DNA of 19,804 nt from Verrucomicrobiota bacterium (GCA_020629815.1 JAHDCN010000007.1:1-19804); one strand, 5' to 3'; shown: positions 13,227 through 19,804, counted from the stretch's first letter. Made by a program: numbers and translations. Notes: generated by a model not told the origin, from the sequence alone.

Positions 13227-15314
13227 TTAGAAGCGAAAGGCAACGCCTCCGCCCCATCCGTGATCAGAGTGAAATCCCCCGATCAACGAAAATTGTTTCG
13301 ACAGCAAAAACTCGGCACCGGCTGCCCATTCCCACTCGGTGTTGGTGTCGTATTCGATATCGCCGTAGAGTGAAATTCGGTCGGTCAACGGGACCTCACG
13401 TTCCAAGCCAAAGCGAAAATCGCCCTCGCTATCCACTTGCGCCGAGCTACGCACCAGCAGAGGCAGGCGATAGGTGAATCCGGCAAAAGCGCGATCCTCG
13501 GCCGCATGATCGTTAGTAAATCGATAGCCCAGCTGAGTCGACCAATCGGGATTGAAGTAGTGACTCCAAAACAGATCCATCTCGTATTCGTCGTGCTCGT
13601 GAAAGCCGTAGTCCCAGGCGAACACGAAGTCTTCACGGCCCTTCATCCACATTGCCCGACCCATGGTCATGTGGTTCTGGATCGAGCCATTGAGAAAGAA
13701 AAACGAAGGATTGATCAGCTTCGGATCGAGATTCGGCACGTGATCTCCTCCCTGCTCGGCGTAGCTGATCACCCGCGCCATACCGGCATCCATGTGATAC
13801 AGCAGGTGACAGTGAAAGAACCAGTCCTGCTCCTCATTGGCGAGAAACTCAATGGTGCGCGTCGCCATCGGTGGCACATCGACGGTGTGCTTAAGCGGTG
13901 CAAAATCGCCCTGGCCGTTCAGCAATCGAAAAAAGTGCCCGTGCAAGTGCAGCGGGTGATGCATCATCGTGTCATTGACCAATTCCATCTGCAGCACCTC
14001 GCCACGGCGCACGCGGATCGTCGAGTCCTCCGCCAGAGTCTTGCCATTGAATGACCAAAGATAACGTTGCATGTCTCCCGTGAGTCGCAGCTCAATCTTT
14101 CTGCGCGGATACTTTGCAGGGATCGCAGTCGACTCCCTGGCTCGCAGCTTGTGATATGGCGGTAACGGACGGGCATTGGACTCTGCCATTCCTTCATTTT
14201 CACCACTAGTCTCCCCATGATTCATAGGCATGCTTTGTTCCATGGACATGTCTTCTTCCATCGCATGATTCGACAGCGGATCATTCAGGGCTGCCATCAT
14301 CATCTCATCCATCGAGTAGATATTCGGGCGTGGCAGATTTCCAGCGCGGTGCTTGCGCCCTTTTCCGACGAAAACCGAAGCCGACCCCGAGTTGTCCTGA
14401 GCCGTAGCGCGAATCTCCCACGAACCACGGCGCGGCACGGTGAACAGCACATCATAGGTCTCGGCCATACCGATCAGCAAGCGGTCTACCATCACCGGCT
14501 CCACGTCTGGGCCGTCGGCGGCGATCACTGTCAGAGGGCCTTCCGCCGAGTGCAGATAAAAATAACTCGAAGCCCCCGCGTTGATTACCCGGAAACGAAT
14601 GCGTTCACCGGGCTTGGCATCGATCTCGGAGCTGGATTTTCCATTGATCCAAAAAGCATCGTAGTAGACATCCGACACATCCATCGGTGGCATTTTCTGC
14701 CAGGCATTGCCCACGTAGTCTTTCAGTGACCCTGCCTTTATCGCTCCCAACACCGAAGGCTTATTGCCTTTTTGAAACGCATACCATTCGCTGCCCCGCA
14801 TCAGGGTGCGCATCACTTCTTTCGGTCGCTCGTTGGTCCAATCAGAGAGTTGCAACACGATATCCCGATCCACCGCGACCGAGGGACCTTCCCGTGGCTC
14901 GACCACAATCGAACCGTAGACCCCACGCTGCTCCTGCAATCCGGTGTGCGAATGATACCAATAGGTGCCCGCGTGAGTCAGAGGGAATCGGAACGTGCGG
15001 CTCTGTCCGGCAAGAATCGGCGGAGTCGTCAGGTAGGGGACGCCATCCTCCGAATTCGGCAGTAGCAGACCGTGCCAGTGAATGGACGTTTCTTCCTTCG
15101 GCAGATGATTGTGAACGTGAATCACCGCCTCATCGCCGACGCGAAAGCGAAGCACAGGGCCGGGAATGCCACCGTTCAGAGTGAGTGCCTTAACCTTTTT
15201 TCCAGCCGGGGCGATCTTCTCTTCAGCAACATCCAGCCGATATTCGACCGTATTTGAGGCGAGCACGAGCGGGCCCGAGAAAAGCAGGCAAAAGGTTAGG
15301 AATAGGTGTCTCAT
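13227..15314 (-). CDS. CopA-type multicopper oxidase fused to a C-terminal putative outer-membrane beta-barrel
   Basis: The 695-residue protein starts with a signal peptide (MRHLFLTFCLLFSGPLVLAS). Residues about 21-515 are a multicopper oxidase with all four copper-ligand motifs: HWHG (H79, H81), HSH (H121, H123), HPLHLHGH, and HCHLLYHMDAGM. A Met-rich stretch in the middle (MDEMMMAALNDP, MEEDMSMEQSMPMNH) is typical of CopA copper-resistance oxidases. Residues about 522-695 are different: alternating strands rich in aromatic residues (FVFAWDYGFHEHDEYEMDL, WSTQLGYRFTND, ISLYGDIEYDTNT, EWEWAAGAEFLL) and a final Phe (GGGVAFRF), the signature of outer-membrane barrels and reminiscent of CopB. It would tether the oxidase to the inner face of the outer membrane. 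I start at the ATG 15314 because the frame extension to 15362 runs through the promoter-like block. Confidence 0.88.
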   Translation of the reverse strand: MRHLFLTFCLLFSGPLVLASNTVEYRLDVAEEKIAPAGKKVKALTLNGGIPGPVLRFRVGDEAVIHVHNHLPKEETSIHWHGLLLPNSEDGVPYLTTPPILAGQSRTFRFPLTHAGTYWYHSHTGLQEQRGVYGSIVVEPREGPSVAVDRDIVLQLSDWTNERPKEVMRTLMRGSEWYAFQKGNKPSVLGAIKAGSLKDYVGNAWQKMPPMDVSDVYYDAFWINGKSSSEIDAKPGERIRFRVINAGASSYFYLHSAEGPLTVIAADGPDVEPVMVDRLLIGMAETYDVLFTVPRRGSWEIRATAQDNSGSASVFVGKGRKHRAGNLPRPNIYSMDEMMMAALNDPLSNHAMEEDMSMEQSMPMNHGETSGENEGMAESNARPLPPYHKLRARESTAIPAKYPRRKIELRLTGDMQRYLWSFNGKTLAEDSTIRVRRGEVLQMELVNDTMMHHPLHLHGHFFRLLNGQGDFAPLKHTVDVPPMATRTIEFLANEEQDWFFHCHLLYHMDAGMARVISYAEQGGDHVPNLDPKLINPSFFFLNGSIQNHMTMGRAMWMKGREDFVFAWDYGFHEHDEYEMDLFWSHYFNPDWSTQLGYRFTNDHAAEDRAFAGFTYRLPLLVRSSAQVDSEGDFRFGLEREVPLTDRISLYGDIEYDTNTEWEWAAGAEFLLSKQFSLIGGFHSDHGWGGGVAFRF

Positions 15315-15330
15315 TATCAAGTGTTCAATG

Positions 15331-15362
15331 GGTATTACCCCGATTGCAGCGTAACCCCTCAA
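15331..15362 (-). promoter_or_regulatory. Candidate ECF-type promoter of the oxidase-barrel gene
   Basis: On the minus strand, TTGAGGGGTTACG (15362-15350) is followed after 7 bp by CGGGGTA. The MauE gene has the same two blocks with the same 7-bp spacer (TTGAGGGATTTCG, then CGGTGTA, within 15919-15950). The second block ends about 21 bp before the oxidase ATG. Assignment to the sigma factor at 11305 is an inference. Confidence 0.5.
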
Positions 15363-15378
15363 TTTTTTATCAGAAATT

Positions 15379-15858
15379 TCAGGAGGCGGAAAAAAGCATC
15401 AGTCCGGCCATCAGAACCATCCCCATATCTTCGATCAGAGCGACACTCGACAGTGGAACTTTCAGAGCCGTACCGAGACACGCGCAATTGACGTCCAGAC
15501 CTTTCATCAACGCGAAAATGACACCAACGGCTCCAAACCCAAACAGTGCGATGGTTGCCAGATAGACAAACGGAGGATTCCAGCACGCAAGAAAAGCCAG
15601 TCCAAGCGCCAATTCCAGAAACGGGTATATGAATCCGTAGAGGCGGACACGCCCTGCGAGCATATCGTATTTGGCAAACCCACGAGCGAATCCACTCAGG
15701 TCAAATAGCTTAAACATTGCAAAGACGATCAGAAAGAATCCCATCCAGTCATGCATCCAGCTCATGCTTTCCCACGATGTGAGACCATCGAATTGTTTCG
15801 CGGTCGCAGCAATGGCTGTCAGCAGGGTGACGATGATCACAGGCAAATACTTTTTCAT
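15379..15858 (-). CDS. MauE/DoxX-type membrane protein with a CxC motif
   Basis: A 159-residue inner-membrane protein with about four to five hydrophobic segments (about 4-20, 38-56, 72-92, 98-118, 137-157). LDVNCACLGTALKVPLSSVALIED carries C125 and C127, the redox- or metal-binding cysteine pair typical of MauE/DoxX-like proteins. MauE-type proteins support disulfide or thiol redox in the envelope; a metal-transfer role is possible here given the neighbours. I chose the ATG at 15858 (MKKYLPVIIVTLL); the frame open to 15912 would add residues from the promoter-like region. The oxidase ATG lies 64 bp downstream on the same strand, so both probably belong to one metal regulon. Exact family assignment is moderate. 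Confidence 0.7.
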   Translation of the reverse strand: MKKYLPVIIVTLLTAIAATAKQFDGLTSWESMSWMHDWMGFFLIVFAMFKLFDLSGFARGFAKYDMLAGRVRLYGFIYPFLELALGLAFLACWNPPFVYLATIALFGFGAVGVIFALMKGLDVNCACLGTALKVPLSSVALIEDMGMVLMAGLMLFSAS

Positions 15859-15918
15859 TAGTTCACGCGAGATTGATAGTGATTGAATGTAGGTGAAAAA
15901 AAAGTCAGTCATTCATGC

Positions 15919-15950
15919 GGGGATACACCGCAGAATTCGAAATCCCTCAA
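15919..15950 (-). promoter_or_regulatory. Candidate ECF-type promoter of the MauE-like gene
   Basis: The minus strand has TTGAGGGATTTCG (15950-15938), 7 bp, then CGGTGTA. It agrees with the oxidase block at 11 of 13 positions in the first part and 6 of 7 in the second. It sits in the 105-bp gap between the TauE-like stop and the MauE-like ATG. Confidence 0.5.
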
Positions 15951-15963
15951 AAATATTTTTTCA

Positions 15964-16755
15964 CTATCCCTGGGAAAACACCATCAACACCGCCATCGCC
16001 CATGCGCTAACGGCAAAGCCCCGGTTTACTTTCTGGTCAGGAAGCCTTCTCACCAAAAGCGTACCCAACCCAACGCCCAAACAACTGCCTGCCAAAAACC
16101 ACCAACCTTTTTCCGATGCGATTCCCCCGGCGCTCGCGAAATGAAAAGTCGAACCCGAGATCGCCACAGCAGCTATGATCCAAAGAGAGTTCGCGACAGA
16201 TGCTCTTGCGGAAAGGCCAGCTACAAAAACAAGGGCGGGGACGATCAGAAACCCGCCACCGACTCCGAAAACACCAGATAGGATGCCAACTACGGCTCCT
16301 GCCATCAGCAAAACCATCGAGCATCGGCAACTCCATTTTATTTTCGTCGAAGACGAATCGGGACGACAAACTGTTGCTGGAAGCAAGTTCGCAGAAACTT
16401 TTCTTCGCCACATCCGAATTCCGACGATCACCATCAGCACGGCAAAGCATAGAATGATCAATTGCTCCGGAAGTTGCTTTCGCAGGATCACACCCACCGG
16501 TGCCGTGACCATTCCGGTTACGCCCAAAGTCAGGATAACAGGCAGGCTGACGTTCTTCTGCGGCAAAGCAAGAATACCACCCAGTAAGGCGGCGGCTCCG
16601 ACTGCGATTAGTGAAACACTTGCGGCATCCCCAATGCTAAAGCCAAGTCCATAGATCAGCAGAGGCACGGCGAGTATCGCCCCTCCGCCTCCCGTCAGGC
16701 CGAGTGCTATCCCGACGATGGCACCCAGACCGATAGCCAGCCATTCCACCGTCAT
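15964..16755 (-). CDS. TauE/SafE family sulfite/sulfur anion exporter
   Basis: A 263-residue polytopic inner-membrane protein. The N-terminal half begins MTVEWLAIGLGAIVGIALGLTGGGGAILAVPLLIYGLG, and the second half repeats the pattern (AGAVVGILSGVFGVGGGFLIVPALVF); the paired GLTGGGG/GVFGVGGGF motifs and about eight hydrophobic segments are the TauE/SafE hallmark. Such proteins export sulfite or related organosulfur anions. The ATG overlaps the stop of the upstream CstB-like gene by one base (TAATG), so the two are co-translated; the exporter would remove sulfite made by the persulfide dioxygenase. Substrate is inferred from that pairing. Confidence 0.9.
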   Translation of the reverse strand: MTVEWLAIGLGAIVGIALGLTGGGGAILAVPLLIYGLGFSIGDAASVSLIAVGAAALLGGILALPQKNVSLPVILTLGVTGMVTAPVGVILRKQLPEQLIILCFAVLMVIVGIRMWRRKVSANLLPATVCRPDSSSTKIKWSCRCSMVLLMAGAVVGILSGVFGVGGGFLIVPALVFVAGLSARASVANSLWIIAAVAISGSTFHFASAGGIASEKGWWFLAGSCLGVGLGTLLVRRLPDQKVNRGFAVSAWAMAVLMVFSQG

Positions 16756-18206
16756 TAAACAGAGGCATTTGCGTTTTTCCCGGCGTGATAATCTGCAAAT
16801 GCTCCATCCGCATAGGTCACACGAAATCCTTTCCGTTCAAGATACGGAACTGCCAAGGATGCACGCAATCCACTACCACAATGAACCGCCAAATGTTTCG
16901 CTTCAATATCACCGAGTTGGCGTTTCACCTGCGTATGCCCAATACGAATCGCTCCCTCGACGTGACTCGTATTGAACTCAGCCGCGCTTCGCACATCCAG
17001 CACTTGCGTATGAGGAAAACTTTGTAATTCATCGTGCAAATCCTGGGTCGTGATAGTCGGTGTTGATATAAACATTTCCCGAAACTCACGATCCGATTCC
17101 CAATCTTCTAATAAAGTATAGTAGTGAACTTTGTCATAACCGATCCGAATCAATTGGCGGGTCAGCTCAAATCGGTCTTCGGCATCCTCCACCATGAGAA
17201 CGATGGGCTGATCCGGCTCCAGGTAAGAGCCTGCTACCACGCTGAAATTTGCTCCGGATGGAGCGAACAGAGAACCAGGCAAGTGAGCATCCATGAACTG
17301 ACGCCGGTTCGAGCGCGAGTTGTCGAGAACGACCATGTTTGGATTCTGTTCCAATTCCTTCAGCAACTTCTTGGGTGAAATTTTCTCAGGCTCCGGCAAT
17401 TTTGCCAACACGGGCGCACCGAGTTTGTTCCATTGCTTCATTCGTGCGAAATAGGGTGGAGGTTCGGGCTGCCCATCGAGAATGCCAGCGACGAAGGCGT
17501 CTTCTCCTTCGCGAGTCGCGGTGACAATCGGGCGGTTGAACCGCTTTTCGTAACCGACTGTCGAGCTTGGAATCGCCCCGAGATCCTTGCCACACGCGCT
17601 GCCCGCACCATGACCGGGGAGAATCTGAACAAAATCGGGCAAAGCCTGAAACTTCTCCAGCGAACGAAACAACTGGCGTGCCGAAGGCTCACGAGCGCCT
17701 TTTTGCCCCGCAGCCGATTCCAGCAAATCCGGGCGTCCCACATCGCCGACAAAAATGAAATCGCCAGAGATCAGAGCCATCGGTTCATTCGCTCCGCCGC
17801 CGGTGTCCTCGATCAGAAAACTCAAGTGCTCCGGCGTATGGCCGGGGGTATGCAACGCTGTGATTTTGATTTTCCCCACTCCGAACGAATCTCCGTCGTG
17901 AAGAAATTTCACCTGATTGGGATAGTCGGAAGCCCATTCGTATTTCCAATCCTTCGTTCCTTCATCAGAAAGAAAAACCTTCCCCTCGGGGTTCCCGGCA
18001 AGAAACTCGAGTGAGCCACTTAGGAAGTCAGCGTGGATATGCGTTTCGGCCATCCCCGTAATTTGGAAACCATGTTTTTCCGCCAAACGGAGATATTGAT
18101 CGATATCCCGCTCGGGTTCGATCACCACTGCTTCACCCGTTCGCTGACAGGCGATCAAGTAGGCATATTGAGCAAGGTTTTCATCGTTGATTTGTTTGAG
18201 AAACAT
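16755..18206 (-). CDS. CstB-like persulfide dioxygenase with pseudo-rhodanese and rhodanese domains
   Basis: The 483-residue enzyme should oxidise low-molecular-weight persulfides to sulfite and thiosulfate in the cytoplasm. Residues 1-240 are a metallo-beta-lactamase-fold persulfide dioxygenase: THIHADFLSG (H56, H58, D60), HTPGHTPEH (H119, H123), SGDFIFVGDVGRPDL (D149, D155), and LPGHGAGSACG. A first rhodanese-like domain (about 270-370) lacks a catalytic cysteine (IVLMVEDAEDRFELT), so it is a pseudo-rhodanese. A second (about 385-475) has it: AVHCGSGLRAS, C443. This three-part order matches S. aureus CstB. The ATG at 18206 is preceded by a tandem-repeat region. It is co-translated with the TauE-like exporter and lies downstream of a rhodanese gene and a divergent ArsR gene. 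Confidence 0.9.
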   Translation of the reverse strand: MFLKQINDENLAQYAYLIACQRTGEAVVIEPERDIDQYLRLAEKHGFQITGMAETHIHADFLSGSLEFLAGNPEGKVFLSDEGTKDWKYEWASDYPNQVKFLHDGDSFGVGKIKITALHTPGHTPEHLSFLIEDTGGGANEPMALISGDFIFVGDVGRPDLLESAAGQKGAREPSARQLFRSLEKFQALPDFVQILPGHGAGSACGKDLGAIPSSTVGYEKRFNRPIVTATREGEDAFVAGILDGQPEPPPYFARMKQWNKLGAPVLAKLPEPEKISPKKLLKELEQNPNMVVLDNSRSNRRQFMDAHLPGSLFAPSGANFSVVAGSYLEPDQPIVLMVEDAEDRFELTRQLIRIGYDKVHYYTLLEDWESDREFREMFISTPTITTQDLHDELQSFPHTQVLDVRSAAEFNTSHVEGAIRIGHTQVKRQLGDIEAKHLAVHCGSGLRASLAVPYLERKGFRVTYADGAFADYHAGKNANASV

Positions 18207-18234
18207 AACGGTAGATGGTTTGAAAATGTTGACT

Positions 18235-18310
18235 TAATAGGGTTAACCCAACGAGTTGATAGGGTTGGTTCGTGAGTCAATAGGGGTGGTTCGTAGACCA
18301 TACCCTGTTG
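18235..18310. repeat. AACCCTGTTG repeat element, copy 3, in tandem form
   Basis: Three tandem units, TAATAGGGTT (18235-18244), TGATAGGGTT (18257-18266) and CAATAGGGGT (18278-18287), are spaced 22 and 21 bp apart. Two are followed by GGTTCGT. An inverted ACCCTGTTG (18302-18310) closes the element. It fills the gap between the rhodanese stop and the CstB-like start. It is not a CRISPR: the spacers are about 11 bp and themselves repeated. Confidence 0.75.
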
Positions 18311-18317
18311 CTTCGTC

Positions 18318-18830
18318 TTAAGCAGAGCGTTGGTTCCAGGGCATTTTTGCGATTAACATTCCCATGGCACAGGAGTCGGTGATTCCGGCAAACATCAGAC
18401 CTGCGCCGACAAAGGCGGAGAGGCCAAATCCTGCGGGATGAGCGAAGAAACCGATGAGCACACCGATGACGATCAAGGCACCGGCAGCGATGCGAACCTG
18501 ACGTTCGAGCGACATGACTTTTTTGCCGCGATTCATTTCCAAACCCTCGGTTTCACAGGCAGTGATGCCTCCTTCGACGAGGTGCAGGTTTTCGATTCCC
18601 CCTTTTTCCAGATCACGAATCGCTTGAGTAGCGCGGTTTCCGCTACGGCACAGCACGTAGACCGGGCCTGTCTCGCTGAGTTGACGAATCGCACTGTGAT
18701 CGAGCCGATCCAGCGGGTGCAGTTGGGATCCGGGAATGTGCATTTCGCCATATTCGGCTGGTGTCCGGACATCGATCAGTAATCCGTTTTCGAGGGCTGA
18801 CTTCAGATTGTTCGCTTGAATGGTGTTCAT
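18318..18830 (-). CDS. YgaP-like membrane-anchored rhodanese (sulfurtransferase)
   Basis: A 170-residue protein with an N-terminal rhodanese domain (about 1-100) and a two-helix membrane tail. The rhodanese shows LLIDVRTPAEYGEMHIPGS and the active-site loop VLCRSGNRA with catalytic C61. The C-terminus carries the DUF2892-type region with hydrophobic segments (about 111-130 and 133-150) and the conserved ending GITDSCAMGMLIAKMPWN. This is the YgaP architecture: sulfane sulfur transfer at the inner membrane. It is the first gene of the leftward sulfur block and faces the ArsR gene across 79 bp, which contains two operator-like palindromes. It is therefore probably derepressed together with the CstB-like and TauE-like genes. 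Confidence 0.9.
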   Translation of the reverse strand: MNTIQANNLKSALENGLLIDVRTPAEYGEMHIPGSQLHPLDRLDHSAIRQLSETGPVYVLCRSGNRATQAIRDLEKGGIENLHLVEGGITACETEGLEMNRGKKVMSLERQVRIAAGALIVIGVLIGFFAHPAGFGLSAFVGAGLMFAGITDSCAMGMLIAKMPWNQRSA

Positions 18831-18843
18831 TGTATTCTTATAT

Positions 18844-18855
18844 AACTAAATGGTT
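18844..18855. promoter_or_regulatory. ArsR operator-like palindrome, left
   Basis: AACTAAATGGTT is an imperfect 12-bp palindrome, matching the right site AACTGAATAGTT at 10 of 12 positions. On the minus strand it lies immediately upstream of TATAAG (18842-18837), a likely -10 of the YgaP-like gene. Confidence 0.6.
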
Positions 18856-18870
18856 GTTTAGCGAAATTAT

Positions 18871-18898
18871 TTGCATTTCGCTCATTGTCAACTATAAA
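18871..18898 (+). promoter_or_regulatory. Candidate promoter of the arsR-type gene
   Basis: TTGCAT (18871-18876) and TATAAA (18893-18898) have a 16-bp spacer. Transcription would begin a few bases before the ATG at 18910, so the message is nearly leaderless, and the right operator covers the start point, consistent with autorepression. Confidence 0.5.
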
Positions 18899-18909
18899 AC
18901 TGAATAGTT
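18898..18909. promoter_or_regulatory. ArsR operator-like palindrome, right
   Basis: AACTGAATAGTT lies directly against the ArsR ATG (18910) and overlaps the end of its -10 element. With the left site it gives a consensus AACTRAATRGTT, in a mirrored arrangement typical of a repressor controlling two divergent promoters. Confidence 0.6.
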
Positions 18910-19245
18910 ATGAAGGAAAAAAACCAGCTTGATCGGGACGCTCTCGAATTGGTCGCTGCAATGTTCAAGATTTTCTCCGACGCATCGCGTCTGGAGATTT
19001 TGCAGGCCTTGAAAGATGGGCCGAGCAACGTCAGTGAATTAGTTGATCAACTGGGAATGACACAAGCCAATGTCTCCAAACATCTTCGCATCATGTATGA
19101 GGCGAAAATCGTGTCACGAAAGAAAGAAGGCACTGCAGTCTTTTACGCAATCTCTGATGATTTTGTTTTTCCGCTTTGCGAAATGGTCTGTCAAAAGCTC
19201 AACGATGATCACCAGAGTCAGGCTGAGTTGGAGTTTGCGATTTGA
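18910..19245 (+). CDS. ArsR/SmtB-family repressor, likely persulfide- or metal-responsive
   Basis: A 111-residue winged-helix regulator. The fold signature is visible: FSDASRLEILQALKDGPSNVSELVDQLGMTQANVSKHLRIMYEAKIVSRKKEGTAVFYAISD, with the recognition helix around TQANVSKHLR (51-60). The ELCVC-type metal site of ArsR/SmtB is absent. Two cysteines only, C90 and C94 (CEMVC), lie in the last helix; BigR/SqrR use a cysteine pair to sense persulfide, though at other positions (C41 and C107). Given its divergent rhodanese, CstB-like and TauE-like genes, a sulfur-sensing role through C90-C94 is the best guess, but metal binding by the same pair is possible. No Shine-Dalgarno is seen. Confidence 0.88.
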   Translation: MKEKNQLDRDALELVAAMFKIFSDASRLEILQALKDGPSNVSELVDQLGMTQANVSKHLRIMYEAKIVSRKKEGTAVFYAISDDFVFPLCEMVCQKLNDDHQSQAELEFAI

Positions 19246-19303
19246 GCAGAACGGATCCCAAGAGCATTGCCTGGAATTTTCACCTCTCGTGAATCCGTTC
19301 TGC
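19246..19303. repeat. 11-bp inverted repeat downstream of arsR
   Basis: GCAGAACGGAT (19246-19256) and ATCCGTTCTGC (19293-19303) are exact inverses with a 36-bp loop. It sits between the convergent ArsR and His-rich genes and could slow both transcripts, but there is no T run. The left arm begins right after the ArsR stop. Confidence 0.55.
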
Positions 19304-19343
19304 GTATTACCATGGTTTCAGGCGAAGTGATTTTCGAACTGCC

Positions 19344-19804
19344 TCAATGCTCGTGATCGCAGATACAGGCATACTCGAGGTAGTCGCAGGTTGGGCAGTC
19401 AGTGAAATTCATCGTAAACTTAATAGTGGTGGGCTTACTGTCGGCACTGCTGCGGTGCTGAAGGACTAGCGGGAAATCATCTCCTTCGGGAAAGGCAATG
19501 TCAGAAACGAGCTTATCGCCATCTGCCGTGAAACTCATCTTCGTTGGTGAAGTTCGGTCTCCAGCCATGATGGAAGCGGTCTGCCCGGTCAGCTTTCCCG
19601 GCTTCAAGTCTTCGGTGAGCGGGATGATCTGAACCTTGCGATCTTTGGTGACCAGAAATTCCATGTGCGGTTCGACCTCAGTCAAAACACGGCCGCCATT
19701 TGGCCCGGGGTCTTTCACGTGTTTCACTTCCTCACCATGGTCATGGCCTTCGTGGTCGTGATCGTCGTGGTCGTGGCCTTCATGTTCTTCGTGATCATGG
19801 CCAG
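19344..19804 (-). CDS. His-rich metal-binding-type protein, start beyond the right edge
   Basis: The minus-strand frame stays open to the window edge; the GTG at 19727 is internal, since upstream codons encode a His/Asp-rich stretch of GHDH and HDH repeats (about 19735-19803). The visible part continues with VKDPGPNGGRVLTEVEPHMEFLV, a beta-rich middle, and a Cys/His tail (FTDCPTCDYLEYACICDHEH). NGGR followed by EPHxEF is a pattern I have seen in periplasmic proteins near heavy-metal efflux genes in PVC bacteria. The His-rich segment suggests copper, zinc or nickel binding. It may precede an RND efflux system off the right side. The N-terminus, including any signal peptide, is missing from the window. 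Confidence 0.75.
   Translation of the reverse strand, partial: GHDHEEHEGHDHDDHDHEGHDHGEEVKHVKDPGPNGGRVLTEVEPHMEFLVTKDRKVQIIPLTEDLKPGKLTGQTASIMAGDRTSPTKMSFTADGDKLVSDIAFPEGDDFPLVLQHRSSADSKPTTIKFTMNFTDCPTCDYLEYACICDHEH

Noticed and set aside
13187..13243. Longer start for the TRASH-like protein
   Set aside because: The added 19 residues are Asn/Thr-rich, overlap the oxidase gene's 3' end, and would bury the signal peptide.
13437..14729. Plus-strand frames opposite the oxidase
   Set aside because: They are His/Arg-rich antisense shadows of the copper oxidase and have no recognisable domain.
15315..15362. Longer start for the oxidase at 15362
   Set aside because: The extra 16 residues run through the shared promoter-like block and would precede a good signal peptide.
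18235..18310. Possible CRISPR array
   Set aside because: Units are only 21-22 bp long, spacers of about 11 bp are themselves repeated, there are no cas genes, and the family recurs elsewhere with inverted units.
19246..19303. Rho-independent terminator after arsR
   Set aside because: The loop is 36 bp and no T tract follows; kept only as an inverted repeat.

Overview
The window looks like chromosomal DNA of moderate GC (about 50% by eye), most likely from a Verrucomicrobiota or related PVC-group bacterium. The hints are the integrase subfamily, a secreted GH99-like/esterase fusion, a conserved small TRASH-like metal protein, and the lack of clear Shine-Dalgarno sequences in front of most genes. 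This placement is an inference; no rRNA or other phylogenetic marker is present.

Layout. (1) 1-4944 is ordinary chromosome: a class I DAHP synthase cut by the left edge, moeA, a small unknown protein, a secreted glycoside hydrolase-esterase fusion and a SAP-DUF6434 protein. (2) At 4984-5068 lies the 3' half of an initiator-type tRNA-Met (minus strand) with its own terminator; the 5' half is missing. It directly abuts a tyrosine recombinase gene, so it is read as the attachment-site scar of an integrated element. (3) 5164-10492 is the element's rightward core: integrase, an unknown protein overlapping it by 4 bp, a 28-bp perfect palindrome, an excisionase-like HTH protein, an AEP-type primase and a P-loop helicase-like ATPase. 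(4) 10493-11304 holds no convincing gene. It has repeated TTTACAC words, inverted repeats and an AT-rich patch, and it begins with 95 open codons in frame with the helicase after its TAG stop. (5) 11305-15858, leftward, is a metal-response block: a CnrY-like anti-sigma, a CnrX-like periplasmic sensor and a CnrH-like ECF sigma factor, preceded in the direction of transcription by a TRASH-like protein, a multicopper oxidase fused to a putative outer-membrane beta-barrel, and a MauE/DoxX-type membrane protein. (6) 15964-19245 is a persulfide/sulfite block: TauE/SafE exporter, CstB-like persulfide dioxygenase-rhodanese, YgaP-like rhodanese and a divergent ArsR regulator with paired operator-like palindromes. 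(7) A His-rich secreted-type protein runs off the right edge.

How the parts may work together: the YXH trio would sense periplasmic metal and release the sigma factor. The oxidase-barrel gene and the MauE gene share a two-block upstream motif that could be its promoter. Copper stress and persulfide chemistry are linked by thiols, so the two blocks side by side make sense. No second copy of the tRNA attachment sequence was seen to the right, so the metal and sulfur genes may be cargo of the tRNA-integrated element; this is not proven. A 21-22 bp repeat family (core AACCCTGTTG) occurs just upstream of three start codons.
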